Below are positions 9,299-19,634 of a stretch of DNA of 64,000 nt, piece after piece. Below the pieces are notes generated by a model that saw nothing but the letters and a program-made list of their open reading frames with translations, had not been told where the DNA came from and searched no databases. Each line of letters opens with the position of its first letter. Within the stretch, counting starts at the first letter, position 1. This stretch comes from Asparagopsis taxiformis (Eukaryota > Rhodophyta > Florideophyceae > Bonnemaisoniales > Bonnemaisoniaceae). Where the stretch lies: positions 62,001 through 126,000 of the forward strand of contig JALQPE010002590.1 in the NCBI GenBank assembly GCA_030407315.1. The letters run 5' to 3'. A program made the translations under genes and the position numbers.

Positions 9299-11626
9299 CT
9301 ACCTACTTGTCATTGAAGTAGAGTGCTCGCGGTCATTCTTAGCAGCCAGGTCGGCAATTTGAGCCGATACATCCTTCAAATATTCATTGTGAGCAGCATT
9401 AGAATCTTGCAAGCCATCCTTTGGCTGCGGAAGCGAAATGACATTCAAAGCGTTTGCAATCGCACCATGGCTATGAACAAAGCGGAAAAATGAACAAGTT
9501 CGATTTCCAATCGCATCCTCACGTTTGCACCTTTCAACTAAACTAGCGATGAAATCGTTAAAGATCCCAACGTCTTTCTCGTCAACACTTGTCTTACGGA
9601 GGGCCTGCAGACATCGCATTGCTTTGTCATCATCGATTACCTCTCTGATTAGACGACGAACAACGACAAGAAGAGATGCTGCAGCAAACCTAAACTGGCC
9701 CTTTTTCACCAAATTTTTAAAGTCGGACACAGGAGTTTCAGTGCCTACGTCCACGATTTCCAGGTCTGTGACGATGCTTGTATCGTCTCCGAAATTGTCC
9801 AGTTGATCCAGTCCCTGTGCGTACTGCCCCTCCCCCTCTCGGTCCGGAGAATCGTCTGCCTCTTCGGGTAGATAGTCAACAAGGGATGCCATGTCACCAT
9901 TCAAGACGCGATACACTCGTTGACCTCGTTTCTGTTTTTGACGAGCCGGTAACACAGGAAGAATACTCTTCAACTCTCGAATTGCCTGTTCATACGCATC
10001 TCTATTTTCCTCCTTGATATAGCTAGTTGGATTTGTAATTTGACTCTGCCATTCCGACAAAGGTGGAAACTCTGTCCCAGTCTCGCCATCAATAACACGT
10101 TGTACAAGCGCCATATTAAAACGATTGATGTTGGGGTTGCATTCATCCGGCGGCCAAAACGAATCATCCTCATCATCCTCATCCATTTCATCCTCCGCAT
10201 CGAGCATCATAGCAGAAACGTATTTATCCATTGCTTCATTCGCACTATCCGGAACCTTATGGAAGACATCTTCCAGGGAAGCGAAGTTCAACTCACGAAT
10301 GTCCTCTCGCATGGGCACATCAACAGCGAAAAGAAAGAAATTTTTAACCTCGACGCCATCTTTGGACAGCTCAACCTTGGGCCAGAGATAGCACAAATTC
10401 GGCACGCCGCCTCTCGCTACTTTAACCGATCTCGCAAGAATTCCAAGTTCGTTCACATGCATAGCAAGGACCAGATTCTTCAAAAGGGCACGAGCTTCCT
10501 TGACGCCCGGCATGGCAACGACGACATCAACGGAGTCCATGAAGAGATGGTGGGGGACGGAAGCCTGTGGCACAAACCCGAGGGCATCAAGACATCGCGG
10601 AATATGTATGGACCATGAATATGAGTCGACTTCATTGTGCTCCGGGACTAGTTCCGGCCCGTACGGATACGCGTTTATAATTTGTTCAGGCTCGAGTGGA
10701 GTATCATCTGTCGCAAAGGCAACTCGTTGAGTCTCGACAAGAACGGGGACTGGCTTTCCTTGATTAACGGAGGCTTCCCAGGAGATTTTTTTCGCGGTGG
10801 GAAATGTCGCACATGATACATGCGAGAAGCGTTTGACCGGTATTTTCAGCATGTCGCCTATGTTCAACACGCCACGAAATTTGGCAGTTGCCCTTTTCAC
10901 TTTAGCCACCGGGCGATCCACGAGGGATTTTGCTTCATCATAGGGGAGAAAGATCCCGCCTGTTGATTTTGCGAGGGCGAGAAGTAATGCGTGTTTAAAA
11001 CCATGACTGTGTGATATCGCAAGCTCGACAGAAACTTGTTCTGAACTGTCAAATTTGGCGTCGTACTGCTGTGCGTCTTGTGCTGTTTTAGTTGAGCAGT
11101 GACATATTACGTCGACCTTTATCGAATGTTCTGTATATAGCTGCAATGTCGCTTGAAAATCATCTTCATCTTCTTCTGTGACTGCCTCACAGATAGATAA
11201 GCCATCTGTGAACAACATAATCCTCTTATTGGAGGCGCGAGATGCAGCAGCATCAACCAGAAGATCACCGCAAACATCGAGAATGTTGAGGAGATTGCTG
11301 CTGTCTGTACCGGGTTGCATGTCAGACAGCAAACTTACTGCACGTATACTTTTCGAAACGGGACGTAGGAGCACTTCGATTCCTAAATAGCCTCCTGGTT
11401 GCTCGCGTGCCAGACGGTTTGACGTTGAGCTGGAGCCGGACTTGAGAACTGCTATGAGATCATCTTTCTGTGTGCTGGATATGAGACGAGTTCGGGCAGT
11501 GCGCATTGCGGCTTCGCGAAGTTGTTGGAACGATTGCGGAGAGTGTTTTGGAGACTGTGCGGCGTCTACTACTAGAAGGAGTGCTTCTGATGGACGGGGA
11601 GGATCAACATCAGGCTCAACATCCAT
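9299..11626 (-). CDS. KU80: Ku80 subunit of the DNA-end-binding Ku heterodimer
   Basis: Ku80 (XRCC5) pairs with Ku70 to form a ring on broken DNA ends and starts non-homologous end joining; it also acts at telomeres. The protein has 775 residues, usual for the family. The N-terminal vWA-like domain is clear (SEALLLVVDAA at the start, then RIMLFTDG). The central beta-barrel core follows (FRGVLNIGDMLKIPVKRF, later NAYPYGPELVP and RCLDALGF). An acidic linker with DAEDEMDEDDEDD sits near 550. A helical C-terminal domain of the Ku80 DNA-PKcs-binding type follows (FKNLVKKGQFRFAAASLL through FNDFIASLVERC). The start is the first ATG of the frame; the frame runs on upstream only through non-ATG codons. 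Intronless; 178 bp downstream of the HCF164-like gene on the same strand. Confidence 0.9.
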   Translation of the reverse strand: MDVEPDVDPPRPSEALLLVVDAAQSPKHSPQSFQQLREAAMRTARTRLISSTQKDDLIAVLKSGSSSTSNRLAREQPGGYLGIEVLLRPVSKSIRAVSLLSDMQPGTDSSNLLNILDVCGDLLVDAAASRASNKRIMLFTDGLSICEAVTEEDEDDFQATLQLYTEHSIKVDVICHCSTKTAQDAQQYDAKFDSSEQVSVELAISHSHGFKHALLLALAKSTGGIFLPYDEAKSLVDRPVAKVKRATAKFRGVLNIGDMLKIPVKRFSHVSCATFPTAKKISWEASVNQGKPVPVLVETQRVAFATDDTPLEPEQIINAYPYGPELVPEHNEVDSYSWSIHIPRCLDALGFVPQASVPHHLFMDSVDVVVAMPGVKEARALLKNLVLAMHVNELGILARSVKVARGGVPNLCYLWPKVELSKDGVEVKNFFLFAVDVPMREDIRELNFASLEDVFHKVPDSANEAMDKYVSAMMLDAEDEMDEDDEDDSFWPPDECNPNINRFNMALVQRVIDGETGTEFPPLSEWQSQITNPTSYIKEENRDAYEQAIRELKSILPVLPARQKQKRGQRVYRVLNGDMASLVDYLPEEADDSPDREGEGQYAQGLDQLDNFGDDTSIVTDLEIVDVGTETPVSDFKNLVKKGQFRFAAASLLVVVRRLIREVIDDDKAMRCLQALRKTSVDEKDVGIFNDFIASLVERCKREDAIGNRTCSFFRFVHSHGAIANALNVISLPQPKDGLQDSNAAHNEYLKDVSAQIADLAAKNDREHSTSMTSR

Positions 11627-11804
11627 TTTGGTCTGGTTAGGTTTGAATGTGAAATGGAGTTCTGGAGAAGTTGGATAGAAGAGGGCATGAAAGGATTGAG
11701 TAGCGGTAACGTCATGTGCATGGGAGGCTGACGAATGGTACAATTTAAATGGACGACATGACGTGTTTAGAAAATTAGACGCAAAAAAATTGAGATCGTA
11801 ATCT

Positions 11805-12530
11805 CTATGACTTAGAAAAGAGTTTCTCAAGTGACAGTCCCTTGAACGGCAATTCTTTCTCCAGAATTAAAGCATCCAACTCTTGTTCCAGTGCCTTTCG
11901 CGGAACCTTTCCCACGAGATTGGTAATAATCTGACCGTCCTTATCAACAAATGCAAATTGTGGAAGACCATCTACACCAAACCTCTCCAGGGTATCTGCG
12001 TTACGGGCATCATCACCATCCAGCACAACAAAATTAACGCGACCGGCATAATCGTTCTCCAGCTCGTACACGTCACGAGCCATCGATTTACAAGTTTCAC
12101 ACCAGGACGCGCCAAATTCCACCAGACTGGGCTTATTGTTAGTGCCGATGATCTCAATGGGCGCGCTGTTGCTCTGCATATATTTCATGAGCATGTTTGG
12201 ACGGTTTGGGTCGCTGTGCTGAATGAAAAAGATAAGCGTGCTGATTATAGTGGAAGACAAAGCGAGTCGAATACGAAACTGACGGTCGGCTTCGAACTCT
12301 TCCTTTTCCTGTGCTGCTTTTTCGCGCATTTTTTTGGTGTCCTTCCCGAGCATGAGGGCCATTTCTTCTGTGCGCGACAGCTTTGGAGGCTGCTCGGGCG
12401 GCAGACAGGCGCGCGGTGCGATGAATGTGGCGGGTGGGCGGACGCGTTTGCGGGATACATGGAGGGTTACATGGGACGCCCGGGCGTGTAGTAGCGGGGT
12501 TGGCGACGCGAACGCGAGGAGGATGGCCAT
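11805..12530 (-). CDS. HCF164: HCF164/TxlA-like thylakoid thioredoxin
   Basis: Membrane-anchored thioredoxin-fold protein of 241 residues. In plants HCF164 sits in the thylakoid membrane with its redox site in the lumen and takes part in cytochrome b6f assembly and transfer of reducing power. Here the N-terminus (~45 residues, Ser/Arg/Ala-rich) looks like a plastid transit peptide. A single membrane segment lies near 88-104 (RLALSSTIISTLIFFI). The thioredoxin domain follows with the active site WCETC at 143-147 and a GLPQFAFVDKDG stretch carrying the cis-proline. The site is WCETC rather than the usual WCGPC, in keeping with the HCF164/TxlA group. The ATG at 12530 is the first in frame. No intron. 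Confidence 0.85.
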   Translation of the reverse strand: MAILLAFASPTPLLHARASHVTLHVSRKRVRPPATFIAPRACLPPEQPPKLSRTEEMALMLGKDTKKMREKAAQEKEEFEADRQFRIRLALSSTIISTLIFFIQHSDPNRPNMLMKYMQSNSAPIEIIGTNNKPSLVEFGASWCETCKSMARDVYELENDYAGRVNFVVLDGDDARNADTLERFGVDGLPQFAFVDKDGQIITNLVGKVPRKALEQELDALILEKELPFKGLSLEKLFSKS

Positions 12531-13785
12531 TTTTGGATGGTGCGTTGAGCGATGAATCGGGGGAAGAAGACGTGTGGAGGTAGTGTGATTGGAGATCACA
12601 AAGGGTGGAAATATTGATAATTTCAAGGGCACTTTCTCTGTTTATTTGTGGTCGGGCCATGGCGCGCAGAGCATTCAATTGAATTCATTTTGGGATGGTA
12701 TGGCGCCACTTGTATGAAGGATCAGATTTCGCCTCTCATCCACCGCCAGAGCAACGTTACGAAGTGTAGCAATATTGCAAAAATAGATAATATTTCACTG
12801 CAATTGTTGTCCTTCAGTGGACAACAGATGCAAAGATGTTGCCAAGCCAAATCATTGTTCTAGCGCATGAGCCCTCTACATAGAAACTGGGTAGACACAT
12901 ATACCTTTACCTGTCCATCTCTCCTTTGTGGAGTACGTTACCACGGTGATGCACGACATGGTACGCAAAATGACAGCTGTAATGGTATACTGAAAAGTGT
13001 CGGGGATTTGTTGGGAAACTGCCTGTATTGCTTCTGTATTTTTTCTAACATCATCACGCGGCTACAAGAATTATAGTGGTTCTTGCACCTCTATGTAATG
13101 CGACGCTAGCGTTGAACCATCGTCATGACACAGTCTATCCGAGTGGTGAGCTCTGATACGTGGAGAACAAAGCCATACCCCCTTGCGTCGTGATCGCGAT
13201 CTCACCTCTAGCACCACATCGAAAAAAAGGTTTTCTCGCCGTGTACGATGCCATATGGCACATTGCTAAATCGATTTGTGTCATCCAATAGAAACGCGCA
13301 TCTTTGTAGGTGTTGGGACATTAACTATCTTAGGAACATACTTGAATCTCGAGCAATGCCCAATCTAACATGTCGATTTAGAAACTCTCGGAAAGATACG
13401 GCCATCGAGTACCGTGTGTACCACATGTGCTGGAAAACTACATCCTCTTTTCTCCAGATATATAAGCTGTACAATCCATCTAGGAGACGTATCGTTCTTC
13501 CATCAACGATCCTATCTGAAAATTGATACACCTGTTGTGAAACACTTTCCTCTTCATCATATTCTACAAGTCTCCATACAAACATACATATTCCGCATCA
13601 CCACCCACCAGTCTCCCAATTGGTCCCCATCATCAATCACTGTTCACCACTATCCACCATGACCAGTTCATTCCGCTTCATCATGTTCTCTGAGGTATTC
13701 TTCGTAGCGGATGAGCTACCCTCCTCCCCATAAGTCGAATTAACCCAGAGCCTCAAAAACCGCACCCATTCTGCGCCGCTCGCGA
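12531..13785. other. Intergenic region, nothing recognised
   Basis: About 1.25 kb between the HCF164-like promoter and the broken metallo-beta-lactamase gene. Short open frames occur on both strands, none with recognisable motifs. The stretch from about 13640 may hold further decayed 5' sequence of the adjacent pseudogene, but I could not align it. Confidence 0.45.
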
Positions 13786-14638
13786 ATGTCTCACCAATCT
13801 CGAAACGATGAAACCTGTCCAATTCTTCCCGTTCGCCCAGATACCAGAACCGCCCTGGTATCACATGAGTTTAGTTTCAGTCGAACCGAGTTCCGAAAAG
13901 GAGTATATTCCTACTACGACGGAGTGTACTACACATTAATAGTACATGTAAATTCACACTATGTCTTTGCAATTTTCCACGATTCCGCCATCTCCAATAT
14001 CCTAGACGGCAGTGAAACCCGTCTCAAATCAGCCGGAGACAGGATCATTGGTGATGATAAACCGGCTAGAATCGATATAGTGTACTCTCATTCGCATCTG
14101 GGCCATATTGGAGCCGCCACCCGTTTCTGCAATTTCTTCAAACAACGCTTCCTTGGCACCGCAATTCACATCTACAGAACGGAAGACACACGTAACAGAC
14201 TTTTGTTTTCGGCTACTAGGAGATCTTACTGCCCAGTCTTATCATTTCACTTGAGGTCATCCGTCCGGGTCTCTTTGCGCGAGGGACTGCAACTAGAGAT
14301 TAGTATTTTCGACGGTCATTCGAATTTTGACACTGTGACATACAATTCCGCGTGCAAATTGAGAATCTTCTGTAGCTCTCCTTGACGACATTTTGTTGCT
14401 CAGGTGGGTTCCATTCCTTGGCTTCGGTCAAACGACCGATTTCAGAGAGTACATGGATGGGCAGGAGAATGTTCTAGAACTTCGGAATATTGATATTTTC
14501 TGCGGCGGCCACACGCTGCTTGGAAATCGTATGGATGTCGAGATGAATCTAGCCTACTCTCAGAGTGTGTTTGAGGCGGCTCGCAGAAGTGTCCAGGCTG
14601 AGAAACCTGAAACATTGATTGAATCTGAACAGAATTGA
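13786..14638 (+). pseudogene. Broken metallo-beta-lactamase-fold hydrolase
   Basis: Two overlapping frames together resemble a metallo-beta-lactamase-fold hydrolase. The first (to 14385) carries GVYSYYDGVYYTLIV, the region IDIVYSHSHLGHIG where the HxHxDH metal site belongs, and FDGHSNFD. The second frame is readable from about 14363 (VALLDDILLLRWVPF...), then has DIFCGGHTLLGN and a helical end. The match continues from frame 1 to frame 2 around 14363-14374, so roughly one base is gained or lost. The metal motif reads HSHLGH, without the conserved Asp. A convincing N-terminus is also missing. A frameshift plus loss of a metal ligand points to a decayed gene; a tiny unrecognised intron or sequence error could explain the shift but not the missing Asp. 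Confidence 0.65.
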
Positions 14639-15176
14639 AAGATGCTACAGAGATTTATTGGAACAATGAGGATGCAAGTTGTCGGGTATTGACTTTGGCA
14701 ACCGTAGTCATAGTTGTAGAGCGCTCAGGTGTCTAACGAGCGATGAGTAACATATCGATATCTTTTGAATCGGAATATGTTTTGATTCTCTTTCGATGAG
14801 ATTTTGAAGATGGTGCTAGGGTGTAATTTATAACTTTATGAATTAAACTGAACGGAATATTGGTGTGAGAGATAAACCTTGGGTTTGAAACGTCTTGAAG
14901 CTCTACCGGTAAATTTTTCTTTTCAATACTTCAAGAAGGTGAAGTATCCAGTTATGTCCAGGGTACAATGTCCACCACAGCTCAACATCGGTGCCGAGTT
15001 GAATATCTTTATAATTTCGCATTTACGATTCTGATCTCAAATCTGTCCATGCAAACAATACGGGTGGGAGGGACACCAGAAGTTGTACTGTATTGTCACC
15101 TCATCGCAGCCTACACTTCTCTACAGACGCGTAGTCACCCATATTCGCTGCAACAGTTGTTCTCCACTACAGGACC
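14639..15176. other. Convergent intergenic region, nothing recognised
   Basis: 538 bases between the ends of the broken hydrolase gene (plus strand) and CruP (minus strand). AT-rich, with no frame, RNA fold or repeat that I can name. Confidence 0.5.
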
Positions 15177-16994
15177 TCACCCGAGATGCTCCGTCACATC
15201 AGCCCCACTTCCAAACTTGGCAGCATCGACTAAACGATTCAGTCTGAACAGAAAACGACTATCGCCGATGCCATTTTCCTTTGCCACATTTCGTATGCTG
15301 CGAACAAGCGGGTATGCAGCCGCATAGGAGAGCAATGCAAAGAAATGCCTGCTCCAGCTCAGGAGCTCCCCGGGACCAAGGAACGGGACCATTTTTAGTG
15401 CTAGCAGAGGGTTCGATACCGCCATTGCTAACAGAGTTTGCGACAATCCGTTTGCTGTAATGACGTCTTGCAGGAAAGGACGTTGAATTTCATCCCCGAG
15501 TGCATCCATGGCTTTCATATTCGACCATAACACTTCATTAATGCCATATTCATCTAGCAGCGGGCCTGCCGTCTTTTGACCGGGCTGCACTGACATCGCG
15601 CGGTTAAATAGACCAGTGACGGACAGGGATGGAAGATACCACTGCAATGTCTGCAGATCATCCTTCATGAGCAGAGCGTCATCACCTGTCGAGAGGGCTT
15701 CATCAAGAGCCGTTGTGATACGTTCTAAATGTCGTAGACAGCATCCGAAACCGCCAAAACTAATTGGCGATTGTAAACCACCTGCATCGCCAATGGGTAA
15801 TATCCGATCAAATGCTACATCTGTAGGACTAGAACGATAGTATGATGGAAAGAAACCAAACAAAATTCGCTCAACTTGCATGTCGTTCACGTCCACGCCC
15901 TGATATTCCGGCAGCGCATCCAAATAGTCCTCCAATGCATCTGTTAGCGATTGACGCCTTGCGTCACATGGACCGTATGAGAACATGTATGTTGTGCGAC
16001 AATCACCATTCTCACCAGCTGGGAACGCTTCCCAAAAATACTGCGCGCTACGAGAGGCATTGATGGGCTGAAATGAATAGATGAGATCAGATACGTCATT
16101 CTCTGGCCATACACCACGCATACAGCTTCCGACAGTTATACAGACACCGTCCGGCTTGCGACCATTGCGAGCCTGCGATGTAATCGGCGAAAAGGAACCC
16201 ATACAATCCAGCAGAATGCGAGACGTGATCTCAAATTGTTCAGCTGTTTCAGGAGCTTTTTCCAACATTCCTGTACCGCCTGCTCCCAGTGCACCAGGTG
16301 TTTTTTGTTTGGGCTGCTTCTGGAGAAGTATTGATACAGCGTTGGGGGCTACCGTTACTGAGCGTAGAGCCGTTTGGTCGAATATGGTACCGCCTGCGTT
16401 GACAAAATTTTGGGCCGCTATTGCTACGAGACGGGCAGGTGATACACCGATATTGAGAACATCGGATACAGACAGTGATCGCTGGGTATTTGTTTTCGAT
16501 GCAAATGAGATACGTGATGGGCGCTTGCATTCAGTAATGGTGCATTGCTCGAGCTGATCAGGTGTGAGGACGTTGTTTGAAATGAGCGCCGAGAGTTCTT
16601 GTCGTGATATATTCCATTCTTGAGTACGGCCACGTAATTGGCCGCGTTCTATGAGCAAGACACGATGGCCGAGCTTTTGGAGGGCAGCTGCATGGAAGAC
16701 CCCGAGGGTAGCGCCGGCTATGACGACGTCGAAATGAGTGTCGGATTGGACGACAATTTGGGAATGGGTCGACTGCACGAATGGAGGTGAATTTTGAGAT
16801 GGATTTACGAGCGACTTGAGGCGGTCAAATGCAGCATCGGCTTGGAGAAGGGAGCGTGCGGGGTTGCCTTCTTTGGCGCTCGTGAGAAAGTTGAGTAGAC
16901 GTGGAGATGGGGTGGACATGCGAGGGCATGTCTGTGGTGGCGCATGGCGACAATGGGAGGTCGGGAGGAGAATGGGGATGAATGAGAAAGACAT
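15177..16994 (-). CDS. cruP: CruP-type lycopene cyclase-family flavoprotein, plastid
   Basis: FAD-dependent protein of about 605 residues related to the CruA/CruP lycopene cyclases found in oxygenic phototrophs. CruP in plants is a plastid protein linked to carotenoid metabolism and oxidative stress. The dinucleotide-binding start reads DVVIAGATLGVFHAAALQKLG, where the usual GxGxxG is relaxed to GATLG. The hallmark region FGFFPSYYRSSP, DRILPIGDAGG and SPISFGGFGCCLRH is very close to CruP. A hydrophobic C-terminal stretch (residues ~510-570) may contact membrane. The N-terminus is Ser/Pro/His-rich and transit-like. The start is uncertain: ATGs at 16994, 17048 and 17114 are all in frame. It shares a 627-bp divergent region with the PRPP synthetase gene. 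Confidence 0.82.
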   Translation of the reverse strand: MSFSFIPILLPTSHCRHAPPQTCPRMSTPSPRLLNFLTSAKEGNPARSLLQADAAFDRLKSLVNPSQNSPPFVQSTHSQIVVQSDTHFDVVIAGATLGVFHAAALQKLGHRVLLIERGQLRGRTQEWNISRQELSALISNNVLTPDQLEQCTITECKRPSRISFASKTNTQRSLSVSDVLNIGVSPARLVAIAAQNFVNAGGTIFDQTALRSVTVAPNAVSILLQKQPKQKTPGALGAGGTGMLEKAPETAEQFEITSRILLDCMGSFSPITSQARNGRKPDGVCITVGSCMRGVWPENDVSDLIYSFQPINASRSAQYFWEAFPAGENGDCRTTYMFSYGPCDARRQSLTDALEDYLDALPEYQGVDVNDMQVERILFGFFPSYYRSSPTDVAFDRILPIGDAGGLQSPISFGGFGCCLRHLERITTALDEALSTGDDALLMKDDLQTLQWYLPSLSVTGLFNRAMSVQPGQKTAGPLLDEYGINEVLWSNMKAMDALGDEIQRPFLQDVITANGLSQTLLAMAVSNPLLALKMVPFLGPGELLSWSRHFFALLSYAAAYPLVRSIRNVAKENGIGDSRFLFRLNRLVDAAKFGSGADVTEHLG

Positions 16995-17621
16995 CGGTGG
17001 CGGTTTGGGCCGGAAATTATTTTGTCGAGCTGCAAATGTACCGTGCATGTGTATCGTAGGAGAGGTGATGTGGAGCAGTATGCGGTCAGTGGTGGTTTGT
17101 AACGGGATTCGCATAATATCTGATTGGATATTTATATGCAATCACGATGAATATGCGGTCGAAATTGCATGCGAAAGATGTAGTAGCTGGAAAGTAACCA
17201 ATGGGATCGTGGACCATACACGACGACATTGGTGGAATAGGTGGTCCGACACTACATATATTGCGATATTATGGTCCGGATGCGTGCCACAAGCGGCGGC
17301 CGTCAGAGACACATTTGCGTTGCAACGAGATTGTGGACACGTCAATGCCCCCATATCGGCCCAAGATGTGCTCATTTTCACTGCGCCTCCGCTCTGTACG
17401 ACAGCCTCTTGCTCCTTTATGTTCTCCCGCTGCTCCCGTCGTCGACCTACACTTCCAACAATCATGGCGTGCCTACATATCGTCCTGCGATCCAACCGGC
17501 CCATTTCTGCGCACCATATCCTCCTGTATCTTTCTCGTCACTTGCTCTTTGCCCCCTGTATTCCTCCCTGACCTCTATCCACCGACTAGCACCCAGTCCA
17601 GTCCAACCTTTCCACCCCGTC
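16995..17621. promoter_or_regulatory. Divergent promoter region, CruP / PRPP synthetase
   Basis: 627 bases between the two outward-facing genes, so it should hold both promoters and leaders. A few upstream in-frame ATGs for CruP (17048, 17114) lie inside. No canonical TATA or repeated operator was identified. Confidence 0.5.
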
Positions 17622-18722
17622 ATGACTATTTGCAAGGACGAAGGCGCTCAAGTCCCGGAGGAATCCGCCCAGCCCCAGCTCTTCGGCTATGGAAACGGCA
17701 CCCTCTCCTCGCTACGCAGCAATCAAAACTTGATGGAGCTCGACAAGGCCCTCAACTATGAGATCCGTGTCGTGGCCGGCAACGCTAATCGCGAGCTCGC
17801 CAAAGAGATCGCAAGTCTCCTCAAGGTGCGCATGACTGCCGCAAAGGTGTCCAAATTTTCCGACGGCGAGACCCGTGTCGCAATTGAGGACAATGTACGC
17901 GGAAAGGACGTGTTCATCGTCCAGCCCACCTCCCCGCCCGTCAACGACCATCTCATGGAGCTGCTCGTTATTATCGACACCCTCAAGCGCGCGTCCGCCA
18001 AGCGCATCACCGCCGTTATCCCCTACTACGGCTACGGCCGCCAGGACAGGAAGGCCGCCCCTCGTGTGCCCATTACCGCGCGTCTGGTCGCAGACCTCAT
18101 CCAGACGGCGGGCGCGCATCGAGTGCTCGCTTTTGAATTGCACGCAGGTCAGATTCAAGGATTTTTCAATATTCCCGTCGACCACATGTTCGCTTTGCCA
18201 GTGTTTGTCAACTACCTCAAGTCGTCCGACTCGTTGACCGCCCAGACCAACCGACAACGTCTGGTCGTCGTTTCGCCAGATGCAGGTGGCATGGAACGTG
18301 CACGTGCTCTAGCCAAGTTTCTGGACGCCGCATTGGCCATAATTGATAAGCGCCGTTCTGCACCCAATGTTGCGCATGTCATGCATGTGATTGGAGAAGT
18401 ACAGAATCGTGATTGCATCATTGTAGACGACATGGTGGACACGGCGGGAACGCTGACTAAAGCTGCCGAAGCTCTCAAGGATAACGGCGCGCGAAGTGTT
18501 CGCGCTTGTTGTATTCATGCCGTGTTGTCTGGTCCGGCGGTTGAGAGGATCAATAATTCATGTATCGAGGAGTTGGTCATCACTAATTCTATTGAGCTGA
18601 GTGAGGAGAAGTCAGCCGCCATGCCATGTATTACGCGCCTGTCTGTTGGGCCGCTCATGGCCGAAACGATCAGTCGCGTACATAGGGAGGAGTCTGTATC
18701 TACTTTGTTTGGTACTGTCTGA
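17622..18722 (+). CDS. PRS: Ribose-phosphate pyrophosphokinase (PRPP synthetase)
   Basis: Makes 5-phosphoribosyl 1-diphosphate from ribose 5-phosphate and ATP, feeding purine, pyrimidine, NAD, His and Trp synthesis. 366 residues: a ~45-residue N-terminal extension, then the class I synthase core. Visible signatures are FSDGE, DVFIVQPTSPPVNDHLMELL, the catalytic-loop region IPYYGYGRQDRK, the Mg/ATP-site FELHAGQIQGFF, SPDAGGMERA, and the PRPP-binding DCIIVDDMVDTAGTL. The N-terminal extension is acidic and not clearly a targeting peptide, so the compartment is open. The ATG at 17622 is the last one before the conserved core; the frame is open further upstream but with unlikely Cys/His/Thr-rich sequence. 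No intron. Confidence 0.93.
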   Translation: MTICKDEGAQVPEESAQPQLFGYGNGTLSSLRSNQNLMELDKALNYEIRVVAGNANRELAKEIASLLKVRMTAAKVSKFSDGETRVAIEDNVRGKDVFIVQPTSPPVNDHLMELLVIIDTLKRASAKRITAVIPYYGYGRQDRKAAPRVPITARLVADLIQTAGAHRVLAFELHAGQIQGFFNIPVDHMFALPVFVNYLKSSDSLTAQTNRQRLVVVSPDAGGMERARALAKFLDAALAIIDKRRSAPNVAHVMHVIGEVQNRDCIIVDDMVDTAGTLTKAAEALKDNGARSVRACCIHAVLSGPAVERINNSCIEELVITNSIELSEEKSAAMPCITRLSVGPLMAETISRVHREESVSTLFGTV

Positions 18723-19634
18723 TAGGGAGTTTGAGAGCCAATTCGTAGGTGTTTAGCAGATGTTGTGTCTGCAGTTTGCGCCTCGCCGATATCGCTTTCG
18801 AAAAACTCTTACGAGAAATTTAGCCAATAACAACTGTCGCATTTTGTACCGCATCTCCGTCATCGGCAGACTTAATGATGATGCGCGCGGAGACCGTCTG
18901 ATACATTTGCTATGTGGAACGGCACAACGACTTGCACCCTCTACAATATCTCAACACAAATCGCGACTTTACGAGGTGTAAAATGTCCAGACCTCCTCCA
19001 ATGCAGTCTTCATCCAATCCATTTCTCGTTCTTCCACCAAACTTCTAAAATCACGACATTACTACGCATCTTTAGCTAAAATAACGTTCCAGTCACCTTG
19101 AATTGGAAAAGGCAGACGGGCTCCATCACGGCTCATTATTCATATACGCTTCTTTCCTAAACGACTGCTTAGTCGTCTGAACTCCCTAACATCCTTCAAT
19201 GCACTTCACTCTTCTCCAAAGTCGCCAGACTATTCCTCAACATTCAGTCCAATACATGCCCTGTCGTAGCGAAAACACAGACCGAATTTGCTGTCAAGTC
19301 ATCAGCAAATCTATCAATCGTCATCGCTGCAAACCTACAGCTCGCAAGCCGTTCCGACAACTGGACATATTCAGCTCGTGCACAGCACAGCATGGAAAAC
19401 CCCATGCATATGCAAACAAACCGAGCCACACAGTACGTCAAAACGCACTTCAACTTCTTAGCAGTATCGACGACACCTCAACGTCAGATGAGCGCAAGAC
19501 ACAACTATTTCACAAAGCTTTCAGCAACTTGGTGTGCCAACATGAACACGGCTTTGTGCGATACAGTCGTTATAGAAAAACATATGGTATTAGAGCGTCG
19601 CCAACTTTGCTTGCTGACAACTTCCCATAAATAC
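18723..19634. other. Convergent intergenic region, nothing recognised
   Basis: 912 bases between the 3' ends of the PRPP synthetase gene and UPF1. A 143-codon plus-strand frame (19199-19630) is rich in His/Ser/Thr/Cys, shows no motif and I treat it as chance. No tRNA-like or repeat structure was seen. Confidence 0.5.

Noticed and set aside
8700..9362. 220-codon plus-strand frame between Nup188-like and Ku80 genes
   Set aside because: Starts and ends inside two minus-strand genes, low-complexity Arg/Lys/Ser, no motif.
10040..10618. 192-codon plus-strand frame inside Ku80
   Set aside because: Antisense shadow of Ku80 coding sequence.
19199..19630. 143-codon plus-strand frame between PRPP synthetase and UPF1
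   Set aside because: No motif, biased to His/Ser/Cys/Thr, no promoter spacing evidence; likely chance.
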